Assembly: GCA_963693285.1 (NCBI GenBank)
Contig: OY848918.1
Coordinates: forward strand, 17,452,067-17,516,066
DNA from: Xestospongia muta
Taxonomy: Eukaryota; Porifera; Demospongiae; Haplosclerida; Petrosiidae
Length of the DNA: 64,000 nucleotides
Reading direction: 5' to 3'
A program made the translations under genes and the position numbers. Shown one piece after another: positions 12,000 to 23,937 of the stretch; the stretch's first letter is position 1, and each line of letters starts with the position of its first letter. Below the pieces are notes generated by a model. That model was not told where the DNA came from and did not search any database. It was given only the letters and a program-made list of their open reading frames with translations.

Positions 12000-12374
12000 T
12001 AGTCCTGCCATGATATATAAAAATCAATATCACATATCATGGATATTTATATCACAATATATCACATATCATGATAAATTTTGAAATTTTTATATTTGTA
12101 ATAAATCAACAATTATCAAACAGAAAGATTAACTGGTCTGCATGTTGTGGTGTTAAACAGTTTCTTTTTTCAGTAATTACATTGCCAGTGGCACTGAACA
12201 GATATTCTGATGGAACACTTGCAGCGACAAATGAAAAACATTTACCCATGAGTCTATTCACGAGCCTATTTAAATAGGTGTGTTTTATATCAATAAAAAG
12301 TAATTTATATCATATCATATCATGACTGTTTATATCACGATATATCGATATTATTGATTATCACGGCAGCACTA
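12000..12374. mobile_element. Non-autonomous hAT transposon, 375 bp, with 8-bp TSD
   Basis: The element is bounded by a perfect 8-bp direct repeat ATCCAGTT (11992-11999 and 12375-12382), the target-duplication length of hAT transposons. Its ends are imperfect inverted repeats: TAGTCCTGCCATGATA on the left and, inverted, TAGTGCTGCCGTGATA on the right. Subterminal DNA is rich in repeated ATATCATG and TATCACG motifs. Inside, on the minus strand, lies the C-terminal coding end of a hAT transposase. It is an internal-deletion derivative of an autonomous hAT. Confidence 0.88.
12106..12250 (-). pseudogene. hAT transposase C-terminal dimerisation segment
   Basis: About 47 minus-strand codons end at a TGA. 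They contain VPSEYLFSATGNVITEKRN and LTPQHADQLIFLFDN, which match the conserved SE-lFS-aG------RN-L-p----liFL-N pattern of the hAT C-terminal dimerisation domain. Nothing of the DDE core remains. Only this end was kept when the element was internally deleted. Confidence 0.85.
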
Positions 12375-12924
12375 ATCCAGTTAATGAATATATTGATTTC
12401 ATGTGTTTAATAATAGATTAGTGAAATCACAAACATATAGTCTAATAGATCTTTATATGTATTGATATTATATTATAAATAAATAGATTCATCAACTATT
12501 TGTCATCATTCTAACACTATATAAACAGAACCCCTTAAAACATTCATGATTTTAAAGTTATGGTGGAGATTACATTCCAATATAAGTTTAAACTGTAAGT
12601 AATATGAAGTAATTAACATAAATTATAAGGAATAGAATACATGAATTTTCACAGAAACAAGTACAGTATACATTTAGATTATTCATTTAAAATATAAAGA
12701 GTCTGTGTTGACAAGTTATGCGATAAGTATGCTTTTCCAAGTACTGTATATTTCTGTGTGGGTGGAGTCAACAAGTCCTGTTGTACAATGTTAGAATGTT
12801 ATGTAACACTTACTCTAGTAACTCAACCAACCTGTACAGAGTTTATGTTGACAAAGAAATAATATAACAAAGTTTTTATATGTTAAGTAATAGTTTCCAA
12901 TTCATGGCAGTGTTTTTACACTTA

Positions 12925-13930
12925 GTCTATAAGTATGATGTACCAGCGGTTTGTAATGTATGCTGTACTATCTTCATTGTTGTCATCAGATAATAAAAGC
13001 TAACTATGAGAGTCACTAAGTCAAAAGTCTAATCAATGTCATTGTTTGATGGCCGGTACATGTTGTTAATAGAGTCTTCTTACTTCCCTAATCAATAAAG
13101 TCTTTATATGATATAATTTCCTTAATAATTATTGATACTATATATCAGCAATAAATGAACCTACTTAAAACTGACTGAGAAAGTAAATGTTGCCAATAAC
13201 AACCAGCCAACAAAATAGGGCATTATATAGAATATGATATCTGATAATAAGATATGTACTTTACATTGCTATCATGAGAGTATATATTATTCGTTCATGT
13301 TTTCTACACAAAAGTCTTACCACATTAGTCCCAGCTTACTCCTTGATTACCTCAAGAATACAGTTATGGTTTGTAGAGTACATCCTTTTGATTAATAAGT
13401 ATTAAAGCTATGAAAGTTGTGAAATTTTCATTTATCAACTGTTCTAATCACAAAACATGAAAATATGAATTTATCGACAATATGATCTATCATCAAGTAC
13501 AAGCAAGCACCTGTTGTAAAAAATTGTTTCTTGTACACAATGTGGACATCTTTCTCTAACCCAAGCTTCCACTAATAACATAACATTGTTTTGATAAATT
13601 TTATTATTATTATTATTATCAACAAGAATAAATCAAATAACAAACAAAATTCAACAATCTAAAACTTTTTATAATTTTATAATATATGTTATGCAAGTCA
13701 TGTAGATCACTTGTCCTATAGCCTCATAGTCTATTTGAAGTGCCTTAGCTTGTGCAGATAAGTATGATATTACATACTTGAGTATACTTTAACATTTAAT
13801 TGTCAGGTTTGTTACATAAAATTTAAACATGCATTTTGCTTACATCATGTTATGTGGAGTAAAAGAGAACTAACTAACAATAAAATGAATGTAACAAAAA
13901 AATGTCAATACTCATATTATTATATAGATG
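12925..13930 (+). repeat. 1-kb intron repeat, copy 1
   Basis: The stretch beginning AGTCTATAAGTATGATGTACC, with CTTCTTACTTCCCTAATCAAT, CACATTAGTCCCAGCTTACT and GAAGTGCCTTAGCTTGTGCAG, recurs at 32436-33440 and 35757-36600. It is non-coding. Together with the exon copy at 7961 it shows that 7.9-13.9 kb is a partial duplicate of the ankyrin locus. Confidence 0.8.
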
Positions 13931-13959
13931 CCTACAATTAATACATTAACCCATTCAGT

Positions 13960-16870
13960 TAACTGCAGTCATAGTATATTCATCTTTTTTTATTTTAAAA
14001 TATATTTTTCTATGTTAAATTAAAGCTTTCTTTTTTCAGCAGAATGTGTGAGCTTTAAAAGTATCCTGTAGCTAGTTACACATTCAAAACATCCTAAATA
14101 ATTTTTTTTTCTAAATCTATGCAGTCTCTAGATCTGAGATTCATCAATATCATACATTGATATATGTATTTGTAATATAATTATGAAGATAACTATACAG
14201 TTATCAGTCTATTACTTTAGCATTATCTGATAATAACACTACAAGCTATGTTAAGAAAATTCAAAAACAGTTCTTGTTGATATAAAAGATGCTTTACAAA
14301 CAATAATAATTAATATGTAGCAGGAAAAAGATATATATAACGTGAAGATTGGTTGACTCTATGAATGGATGTGTGCATAGTTGTTGAGTTATTTCATCTT
14401 TTACTTAATTGTATATAATGATTTGTATATATTATTTGAAGCAAATAATAGATAAAGTATAGTTAATAAATTAATATCAGTGTAAGCTGATCCTCTTGAA
14501 ACACATTTAGTTCAAACATTAGTGAAGGATCAATGATATTATGTTTATTAATGAAACAAGAGTATAATTCTAAGAAAATTGTTAATAATTACTTGATGCA
14601 CTTTAGTGCTTTGCATGACTATGGGAAATGGAAAACTTCATAGAATATCTGGCAGCACAAAACACAGTAAGCAAGTTATTTGACTATATAACGTGATTAG
14701 TCAGACAGGTGCTTTATAGTTAAAAACTCTTAAATTTGGTAGTTGTGTTGTAGTGGTCAAGGTGTTGCACAGCAATGTAATATGCTATAACAAGCAATGT
14801 TAGATAAATACACATGAGTAATAATAACACTGCATGTTTTTAGCTCCAAACAGCTGTGAAGTACCACTAGACAAAACTTAGTTGCTCTGTCAATACTGAA
14901 TCTGACGTCGTAATATTACATGTTGGTCATGAATGGCAGTCTGATATTTCTGTGTAAAAGAACCTTTAAAACTAGATACATGTATTGAGAACATATTGAT
15001 ACAGACAATGTCTTTAGAATCTGTTGATACTTTCTCTCATTAATAACTTATCTACTTGTTTTGTTTCAAGTAAAGCTCAATATGTAAAAGTAAGACTGGA
15101 ATAATCAAATTATTGATAATAATAATGTAATAAGTAAAGAGAACAATGTCAATAATATGACAAGATGGATGAATGAAAATGGTAAGGTGGTGACAACTGT
15201 ATATATCAACAAAATTATTAAATGTGTTTAAAGTTTAGAGTACATTGATTACAAACAGTGCTATGACAATTCTAAACAGGAATATGAAAGAAAGAAAAGT
15301 TTGATGTTATGTACAACAAAATTAATGGTTTTCTTTAGTTCCAATTTGTCATTATGTCCCATAGTATTATATATTAATTTTGACTAAGCTATAGTCTTCC
15401 AAACTCTCTTGCAGACTTCAATGTGTCTCTTAATTTTCTATATGCTCTGCTATATACAGTATACCATATATAGTGGAAACACTCCAGCAACACCAATAGT
15501 CTCTGCTAGACTTCAATAATCTCTTACAGCTATAGTCTCTGAACAGATCAATATAGAAGTTGATCATTGTTATATCTATTGCAAAGTCTCCTAATTACAA
15601 CAATTCATCAACTGATTATTGACCTATACACTTAGTAATGTTGTCAGAAGTAACATGCATACACTATATATACTAAATATTCCCACTCTAACACTCCATG
15701 TACATTTAATAAAAGGTTGATTGCATGTAATGCTGTCTACATCTGCAAAGATGAATAGATGCAGACACTTTAAAAATGCATGGAGATGAATTCAGTTTGT
15801 GTTTTTTTGGATTTTAACAAGGCATTCCTCCTTCTTAATACATTGCTCAACTGAGTATAAATGGTTAAAGATAAAAATAGCTACTAGCAGCACTACTTAT
15901 GATACAAGTACTCATTTAATTACAAGCTCTAGGTCTCAGGCTTTTTCAAGTATTAGTACCAGATACCTACAGTCAACTCAGCATTACATACAACATATTT
16001 AAAAATCTGTTACCTTCATCTATCTATAAATTATGTTAATTTAGTCTATTTCATTATAGGATCATTAGTCTTAGTATTAATGTATCTGCTAATACAGATA
16101 CTTAGCTTTATGAACCAGATTATGGTAACTGTAGATATCTCCACATAAATGTATTAATGTATATAAATATATATTCTTGACATCATAGAGGGAGCTCGTC
16201 AAAATAAAAAATACTGCATTTATAATCTGTCGAAAGAAGTAAACTGATTAATTAATCATTTTAACAGAAATAATATAAACTTTGTCCATAGTATTACTAT
16301 GAATTGAAATCAGTCACTGTTACATACTTGACAACACACTCTGCAACTTCACTTTATCACTGCTACTGCTAGCTAGTGTCAACATCAATTTCTACTACTG
16401 TTCTATCACTTCCTACTACTACTGCTACTGGTATTACTCCATTTCAAGGAAAAACAAGACTAACGAGCAACATCTCTAGAATAGAATTTCTCCATTATTT
16501 TAAACAAAATATTGACAAACAAATTAATTAATGAAATATTGCATCAACCATCTATTGTCAGCAGTTAATATCTTCACTTTGATGATGATCATCTTCAGGA
16601 ACATGACAGAGTTTGAGAACACGATTTTGCAAAACTTAAATTCAACCTCAGAGAGCTCTATAACTTTCTTGTATTAGCAATCAACATGGTTGTTATCAGC
16701 TTACCATCTAATCAAAGTTATCATTGCACAAGTCGTGACTATGTAATTATTACAAAGTCTGTTTATCTCAAAAGACTTTAATTATGTAGTCATCTGATAC
16801 AAACTAACCATTTCATTATATATAATCTATGATATATTACTGGTACTTTATGTTGTGTCTCTTCATTCTA
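13960..16870. other. AT-rich intergenic DNA
   Basis: No gene supported; short ORFs such as 15799-16002 lack coding character. About 15130-15450 resembles 24465-24790 (shared AGTAAAGAGAA, ATGTCCCATAGTATTAT and TAGTCTCTGCTAG tracts), so a dispersed repeat is likely. Parts of 14515-14780 resemble 54030-54310. Confidence 0.45.
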
Positions 16871-16873
16871 TAG

Positions 16874-18300
16874 AGCTGGGTGGGTTTAAAATGGGTGGAT
16901 CATCATTTCGAGTTTGCAGACATTGTTTGGCAACAGATTCTGATATCCAGAGTAAAGTTAGTGACATTCTCTTTCAATGACTTGTAACTGTACTCTTACA
17001 GTTTATGGAAAAGTACTTTGTACTACGAACACAGGTATCCTATTCTCACCATTGTGATCTCATTGAGACAGCTCCAGAGTTAGCTGAACATTACTCAACT
17101 GTGTATGGAATTAACTATGGTTCACCTTTGGACTCACTCTCTAATTTTGAAGTTGCTGAAGGAGCTATGATACCTGACATAATGCATGATATCTTAGAGG
17201 GTATATTACCTTTAGAAATGAAAAATATGCTCAAGATATTAATTATTGGCTGTATTTGTGATGACTACATCTGTAGGTGTTAATTCATGACAAGAACTAT
17301 TTCCCTTTGTGTCTGATTAATGACAGAATCAAAAGTTTGAGTTTACAGTATACTGATGACCTACTCCACCTTGAGCCATCATGTCTTATAGATGGATCCT
17401 TCAAGCAAAATTGTCAGTGGTACATTTTTTGTTGTTGTCATTAAAATAACATATTAGCATCACAGATATGGACTCTAGCTCGTTTTTTGCCTCTTGTCAT
17501 TGGTAGTGAAGTCCCTGAAGGTACACTTTTGCTAGTTTTTTACTTTCATGATTAATACTTGGATATAGATGATGAATACTGGAAGAAATTCTTAAACCTT
17601 TTGGCAATTATGGACATTCTCTTTGCTCCAAGATTTGACATATCTGACTGTGGCTACTTAGAAACTCTCATTACTAATCACCACAAAACCTTTAAGCATT
17701 TATGCCCTCATGTTCAGATAACATTGAAACTTCACTACATGATTTATATGCCACGTCTAATGGTAGAGTAAGTACACACATGATATTCAAATGATGATTG
17801 TGATTCCAGATATGGTCCACTTGTACATCACTGGACAATGAGATTTGAAGCTAACCATCGGTATTTTAAGCAACTTTCCCACATCATTGGTAACTTCATT
17901 AATATTACCTACTCCCTTGCTCTGCATCAACTCCACCAATGATATCTTTGCAAAACGCAGAACGCTTGCAATGTGAAGATTTAGATATTGGTCCTGGTGA
18001 GTGCATGTTCTAGTGGGATTTGTGATATAATATTCTTGCATAGGTACAGGTAACATCCTTCCTGCATATCCTATGTGGAAAGTAAACATGCTGCCACCTT
18101 TTGTAGGAAATAATCATTTCAGGTGATCCAAATTTTCTATCAACACATGTATTTCATTTAAGTATAGAACTAATTGGGTTAAGCAGAGTGGTATCAAGTT
18201 TCAAGAAAGTGCATGTATCGTTCTTGGTGCAGACTGTGATGAATTAACATTTGGGCAAATATCAAACTCTAGTTCCAATGGCTCAGTTTTATCAGCATAA
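16874..18300 (+). pseudogene. CACTA/TNP2-like transposase-derived gene, multi-exon
   Basis: Several exons join in phase: 16874-16956 (SSFRVCRHC, a zinc-ligand-like start), a 45-nt intron, 17002 onward (FVLRTQVSYSHHCDLI, YGINYGSPLDSL, MIPDIMHDILEGILP), then INDRIKSL, QIWTLARFLPLVIGSEVPE, DDEYWKKFLNLLAIMDILFAP, HVQITLKLHYMIYMPRL and YGPLVHHWTMRFEANHRYFKQL. The MHD-LEG, LP-vig-VPe-de-W and MRFEaKH motifs are those I associate with EnSpm/CACTA (TNP2-type) transposases and their domesticated relatives. The 3' part has a frame change near 17935 and an early stop, so it is probably decayed. No terminal repeats were found. Family name is from memory of motifs. Confidence 0.6.
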
Positions 18301-18468
18301 GCAATGTAGATACATTGCAACAAATGATAGAGGACAATGATATCAACTAGAGTGATGATTTTGAAAACTGGTTATATGGATGATGACAATTGTTTTTTTT
18401 TGTTGATAAAAATGAAATTAATATAGCTATTACTACACCTAAGTTACTGTTACAATCTCTGCTGTTTC

Positions 18469-18512
<44 letters not shown>

Positions 18513-19033
18513 CAAGTACATCTTCTTCAGACTTTATTTTTCAGTGAACACAGGCATGCATTTCACTAGACAAAAAGCTAACTATCCTGAAAATTTGGCT
18601 TATTGGAAATGAACAGGATAGTTGAGCCTGAGGTATCCTCAAGATTTACTGTAGTTGTCCTGATACAGTATATGACACATTTTGGTCAGCTAATGATATC
18701 TGAAATAATAATGTGTCAAATCTGTCACCTATTAGTAGATGTAGGATAGATAGGTCACATTTGGTTAACATATAGAATGAGGTATAAATGTTATTGAAAT
18801 TAATTTAGTACAGAAATTCACGCTAACTTGGGTCAATAGTAATAATACATGAAACTTTGTCTGAGTACAAGTGTGAAAAATACATTATTTGTTAAGAGAA
18901 CAAAATTTTTTTTCACTCTATAACAACTATTCTCATGGATGCAGATCTTTGAATATAAACAACACTGCTTTATTAAGCGTATAGGAACAAAACTATAATA
19001 ACTTGGATGTTCAAATTTATCAGCACACCAGAA
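18300..19033. other. Non-coding gap with TA repeat
   Basis: No gene. Contains a TA dinucleotide tract at about 18470-18510. The rest is AT-rich DNA between two transposase relics. Confidence 0.5.
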
Positions 19034-19348
19034 TTACACAGGCTTACCTATCCTACCAAATTGTCGATGGGGGAGATACCACAAACAAATAGCTATTGTT
19101 AAGTTTGAAACCTCATCTACAACACTGAAAGAAACAGGACCAAAATGATGTATCTTTACAGGAAGAAAGCTACTGTTGCGTTCTAATTGGGTATACAAAG
19201 GAGTAGGTAATATTCCTACTGTTAAGACATTCTCCTTTTTAAAGCGAGACATATATGATAAGTTCATAATTGTTAGGTATATCATCCCAACTGAGTATGT
19301 GAGATGCTTAAACCAATCCACATTCATCATTAGTGCAATTGTGTTCAA
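19034..19348 (-). pseudogene. TNP2-type (CACTA) transposase fragment
   Basis: A 104-codon minus-strand frame contains LMMNVDWFKHLTYSVGMIYL, TIMNLSYMSRFKKENVLTVG and ILPTP. The N-VDWF--y-h--YSvG--Yl---NL----Rfk-EN-i--GilPgP pattern is characteristic of the Transposase_21/TNP2 core. It faces the opposite way to the TNP2-like gene at 16.9-18.3 kb, so these are two insertions or one rearranged element. Sequence downstream (ILPTPLYTQLERN...) departs from the usual pattern, and upstream coding is missing. Confidence 0.72.
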
Positions 19349-19693
19349 TGGGATTTTGTATCTGATGTTCGTATGAGTTTTTCAAATCTCTCCATCATAA
19401 ACATCAGTTAAGTTTGTATTACGACTGTCTAGATAAGTCGATAAAACCAGGACGTAGAACCATTTGCTGTATATACATTTTCAAAAGGTAATAGCAGTAA
19501 ACTTTTAATGGGTAGTAAATACACTTGCCAGAAGAAAAACAAACAGACTTCAACAAAGCAGAACAACATGGTTGACGAAATGTCTTCACAGAATGGTTAG
19601 GAAATTGACTGTTTAAGCACCTGCAGTTCCATTGTGAGAGTGAACATGAAATATGTTCATGAACAGTAAGACATTCTGGAGAAACAAAAAAAA

Positions 19694-20276
19694 ATGAAAG
19701 GTTTGACTTCTATTGGTGAACAGTTACTTTTTTTAGCCATATACAATGAGATTGCAAATTTGTTAAAATGTGAGTTGAATGTTGAATACTTTGCTGAATA
19801 CTTTCGACATAAACTTTATCAATTCATCAATGGTATTCTCAGGAATGTAAAGGAAGACCTACTTACTCCACACACAAACGTTGAGCATACGCTTCGATCG
19901 TAGTGTGAATTGTAAAGACAGCTAAAGTTCTAACGAGTCTGCGTTCCTATATTGACATGTCTTCCTTTTTGAACCTGATATGGAACGGTATAACGTACAC
20001 TTTTACAAACTAGTTGTAGCTCTGGTTCTGAGGAAGATTCAAATAATGTACGGACAAATGCCAGAAGAAAGAGACCGCGTTACCCTTATCCAAAGTCTGA
20101 AGAAAAAACCATCTGTCAATCTCAATAGAAGAAATAAGCAACCTAGCAATAGTTATAAATTCAAAGGACTTACAAAATCAACAGAGCCAGTTCTAAAGTC
20201 TTACCTATCATCAACTACACTAACATTAACACTTTTACCTTCACAAGTTTCCACTGACGGTACGTTATCCAGTTAG
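19694..20276 (+). other. Two adjacent unrecognised ORFs
   Basis: ORF 1 (19694-19903) encodes MKGLTSIGEQLLFLAIYNE followed by NVEYFAEYFRHKLYQFING. ORF 2 (19980-20276) encodes a basic segment, MYGQMPEERDRVTLIQSLKK, then an S/T/K-rich tail with a donor-like GACG|GTACGT. Both have balanced amino-acid composition and could be exons of one gene leading to the small gene at 20461, but no phase-correct join was found. Function unknown. Confidence 0.3.
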
Positions 20277-20460
20277 TATTATTGTTAGACATTTTGTTAA
20301 AATTTGTCCAGTAGAAAGTACAGACTTTGTTGAGTATTGTGTTACATAAATATTGACTAGTTGTGCTTACATTTATTATTTAAACTTATTGTGTTTGTGT
20401 AGGCCTAAGTGTAAATTCTTTTTGTAGTCCATGTACTCCATGTACATCTGACCCCAGTGT

Positions 20461-20940
20461 ATGTCTGAAGAGTCTGAAATTTACAGCATGAAAGTAAAGG
20501 TAGAAGTCATTGAATCCAGTTGTAATACTGGGAAGAAAAAAATATGGCCATGGAAATATCCAATACAGTTAGCGTAAGTTACTAAGTTTCTATGTTCTTG
20601 ATTTATCACTTCACTACCACAGTGAGAGACAAGACGAGTATATAACATTCTTTACAGTGAGAATGAGTCCTTCATTGGTTTCCAGATAGGGAATGGGTTA
20701 GTTTTAATATTTGTTTTTTTGTGTTTTACTTCTTATTTTTGCCTATGCATTAGCAAAACATACAATACTTATGGTATTGAAAGCAAGAGAGTTCTTGATA
20801 CTTTATTAAAAGAACTGAAAGCACTGAATCCAGTATTTCTGACTGATGATATCTCAGATCTGGTTAGTTAAAATTTAATGTTGTTTAGCACATTCATTTT
20901 GTCATAGTATGATCATCACAAGTTAAGAGACAACTTCTAA
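20461..20940 (+). CDS. Small three-exon gene, 84 codons, unknown function
   Basis: Exons 20461-20573, 20754-20862 and 20908-20940 join in phase (phase 2, then phase 0) with canonical sites: GC|GTAAGT, a pyrimidine-rich acceptor ending CATTAG, CTG|GTTAGT and GTCATAG. The product starts MSEESEIYSMKVKVEVIESS, passes through GKKKIWPWKYPIQLAKTYN, then a helical SKRVLDTLLKELKALNP and TDDISDL, and ends YDHHKLRDNF. Introns are 180 and 45 nt. The length and open frame across two splice junctions support a real gene. It may be the 3' part of a longer gene, since ORFs lie just upstream. No family is recognised. Confidence 0.5.
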
Positions 20941-21399
20941 AGAGAGTCTGAGGGCCTTTCTAATCTCGAAATTGACTATATGATATTCCCAGATGGATTT
21001 AAACATGCTTAAAAACACATTTATTATAGAAATGTATTTTTCATTTTATATAACAGTGATGGTTTAATGCAATATCATTTCAATGATTTAAGGAAATATG
21101 ACATATAATTAACTTTTACTGTCAAATTTAACACAGCTAGATTAGCCAAGGATATATCACCTTTCATTGCCATGATAGGTGCTAGCTATAGTGCCCTACA
21201 CTACATCTGTAAATCTACAGTATAGTTGGACCTATCCTTGATACTCAACATGTAAGAACATTTGACCTATACTTAATCTATTATGAAGAGATAATGATAC
21301 AATATTGTTGTGTTTTATCCTAGTGTTTGTAGTCCAGAAAACTAAACAAATGTACTTTGTTTGGTCTACTGACATACAAGATTTTCATGTTCATGTAGT

Positions 21400-21443
21400 T
21401 TATTAGTTAATGAATATAGTCCATGGACTATATTCATTAACTA
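21400..21443. repeat. Perfect ~44-bp palindrome
   Basis: ATTAGTTAATGAATATAGTC followed by its exact inverted copy around a CCATGG centre. There is no loop. It could extrude as a cruciform, or be the fused ends of a deleted element. Confidence 0.8.
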
Positions 21444-22080
21444 ATTCTGACACATATGAAACTTCTTTTATATTGTACTTAAATATAATATACTTTAGTT
21501 GTTATTATTATACATTTTTAAAGACAATTCTCAACATCTAGCTGTAAGGCAATGAACAGTAAATTACATAGCACTTTACTGATTGATAAAGTAGTGCTGT
21601 AATAAGATTACCAGGTGCTGATGTAACACCAAAGTGCTACAGTAGCATACAGGTGCTAGTATAAGACCATACAGTTTGACACCATTGTGTTGTGTTAGCA
21701 CCTCCAATTTTACAGTGTGTAAAATAGATAGAAGGGCATTAGCTCAATGATACATATATATTATATATTTTAAATATAATGTCTTTATGAAGCTTAATAA
21801 GTGTTATTATACATGTCCATTCACTTCATTTTATTCTATTGTTAATTATATTTATCAATTAAATTAAAAAGCACATGATTTTGCACATGATGCACATGCA
21901 ACTGATAAATTTAATGAACTTTAATTACTGTCCTAAATATAATTATAAATTGAAGTGGCCTATTTTTAAAATAATTGTGTAAATATGTTCTAATTCTATA
22001 TGTAGTGTTCCATTCTTACTGCTGGTATATCTGGACTTGCAGCAAGGATAGACAGCCCTATAATCGCTTTGAACAATGTG

Positions 22081-22135
<55 letters not shown>

Positions 22136-22156
22136 TATACTATGAAAGTAGACAAA

Positions 22157-22202
<46 letters not shown>

Positions 22203-22222
22203 TTTGTCTACTTTCATAGTTT
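22081..22222. repeat. Inverted repeat with long TA tracts
   Basis: A TA tract (22081-22131) is followed by CTATGAAAGTAGACAAAGT, a second TA tract of about 40 bp, and the inverted copy ACTTTGTCTACTTTCATAG (to about 22220). The 19-bp arms are perfect. The second tract is itself self-complementary, so the whole unit can fold into one long hairpin. Confidence 0.85.
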
Positions 22223-23568
22223 TAGAATATTTTCGTTTACGACTTTAGAGAGCAAAAATCTAATTATAACATTAGACCTAACTGCAAGCACTGTGACACT
22301 GAGTGTAAAATGACAATGATTGATGCTTGATCCTAGCTTGCTTGTTTGCTATATATATTTCCAACATATACAGTTTTATGTGCACAGACAATGCTGGTAA
22401 TTTTTGATACAATGTTGGTACCTCTAGTTAATTGAAATTAAATATTTTTACAGTAATTATGAAATGCTAAATGAAATCCAATGACAGCTTTGACCTATTG
22501 GAAAGGATTTTCTGTATTATGCTATCTTAATCATATTGTGTACATAGTATGTATCAACTATATATAATGTTATTTATCATATATAATAAAATAATAATTA
22601 TAGTATATTGATAGCCATAATTCCTAAATAAATAAAAGAGTTTGTGCTGTCTTTAATTGCTAGAAAGGGTCAACTTTGACAGCTTCAATATTTTCAGCTG
22701 CAAGTTGCCCCATCAAGTATTCTTTATTTCAAGCTGCAGATGTGTTATAATACAGTACTCTTTCAAACTAGATAAGTTACTCTTTACTCATCAACTTAAT
22801 TTCCTTAATATAAGAATTCTAATAATAACATAGTGTGCCTTCGTTATATGAATACTTTACTCTACCTATACACTCGTAGCTTATAAAGTAATTATGTTTA
22901 CATCATGTTATAGTTTTGGGAAAGCTGACAATAAAATATTTTTTTAGATCAAATATTTTTGTCAAATTAAACTAAGTGTATATATGAAATGAATGTATTT
23001 TTGGTAAATAGCTATAGAATAATGGATATTCTCTAGATCCTTAAGAAATAATTTAGTTAATTATTTATTTTGCCCCATACATTATGCCATTACAATAATG
23101 AAATTCATTTTTGCAAAAAAAATTAACAAAAGTAAGATATGATAAAGTCTATTAAGACTGCACATTACAGATATAGATTGTCAAATGAATTAGTAAATAT
23201 ATAATTATAATTATATTAGTCTCTGTTAATTTTATATGTGATGCTAATTACTATGCAATACATTTATTGAGATAGAGGACTTGGAATATACATTTATTTA
23301 TCAATCTACACAATCATTCTTACATTTATCTCTATATATACAGTTTTATCTACAAACCATTTCTTTGTCATTTCAATCAGTTTTTACTCTACATAAATTA
23401 AAAACTATATAAGTATTTATCAATTAATTCGTACAATGTTTATTCCATATCTCCATCAGCTGGAAAGAAATTACAAAATAATATCAAAAATTATTTGAGA
23501 GTCAGATAACTATCAATGTGATTGACTAGATTATTATATGATGGTAATAGGAGTACATATAATATTAT

Positions 23569-23693
23569 AATTCATTTTTAACAATGTGTGGTACACAAAT
23601 ACAGTGAAGTTATAGGAATATTCATATAGTAGTAACAATATGAACATTCCTATGACTTCACTGTTAAAAAGTTACATTGTTAAAAATGAATTT
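23569..23693. mobile_element. Palindromic MITE, ~125 bp
   Basis: The left arm (AATTCATTTTTAACAATGT, then CAGTGAAGTTATAGGAATAT) recurs inverted on the right (CATTCCTATGACTTCACTG, then ACATTGTTAAAAATGAATT). Almost the whole element is self-complementary, and it has no coding. Confidence 0.7.
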
Positions 23694-23937
23694 TTAAAAT
23701 TCAAACTGGGTATAAATAACAGTAGCTATTGGTTTATATTATATCTAATACATCAAGTTAGAGTGTCATCATAATTAACAATACTTGTGACATTAGTTGT
23801 ACCATGACTAGTATGAATTGACCAATCAGATTGCTTTAAATGAGTTTGATAAATTTCATATCAACCTCTGATCGTTATCAGTGAGGTTGACAATTTTTTT
23901 AGCGGTGGTTGACAATTTTTTTACTAGTAGCGGTAAT

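Larger units (their letters stand above)
20950..23560. other. AT-rich stretch with palindromes, no gene
   Basis: Stops in all frames. Contains the palindromes listed separately at 21.4 and 22.1 kb. About 21600-21720 repeats the words GGTGCTGATGTAACACC, AGGTGCTAGTATAAGACC and GTTAGCACCTCC, which suggests a decayed terminal-repeat element. Confidence 0.5.

Noticed and set aside
12071..12277. 68-codon plus ORF
   Set aside because: The minus strand at the same place encodes a clear hAT dimerisation segment.
17787..18089. 100-codon minus ORF opposite the TNP2-like gene
   Set aside because: Shadow of the plus-strand exons, which carry the conserved motifs.
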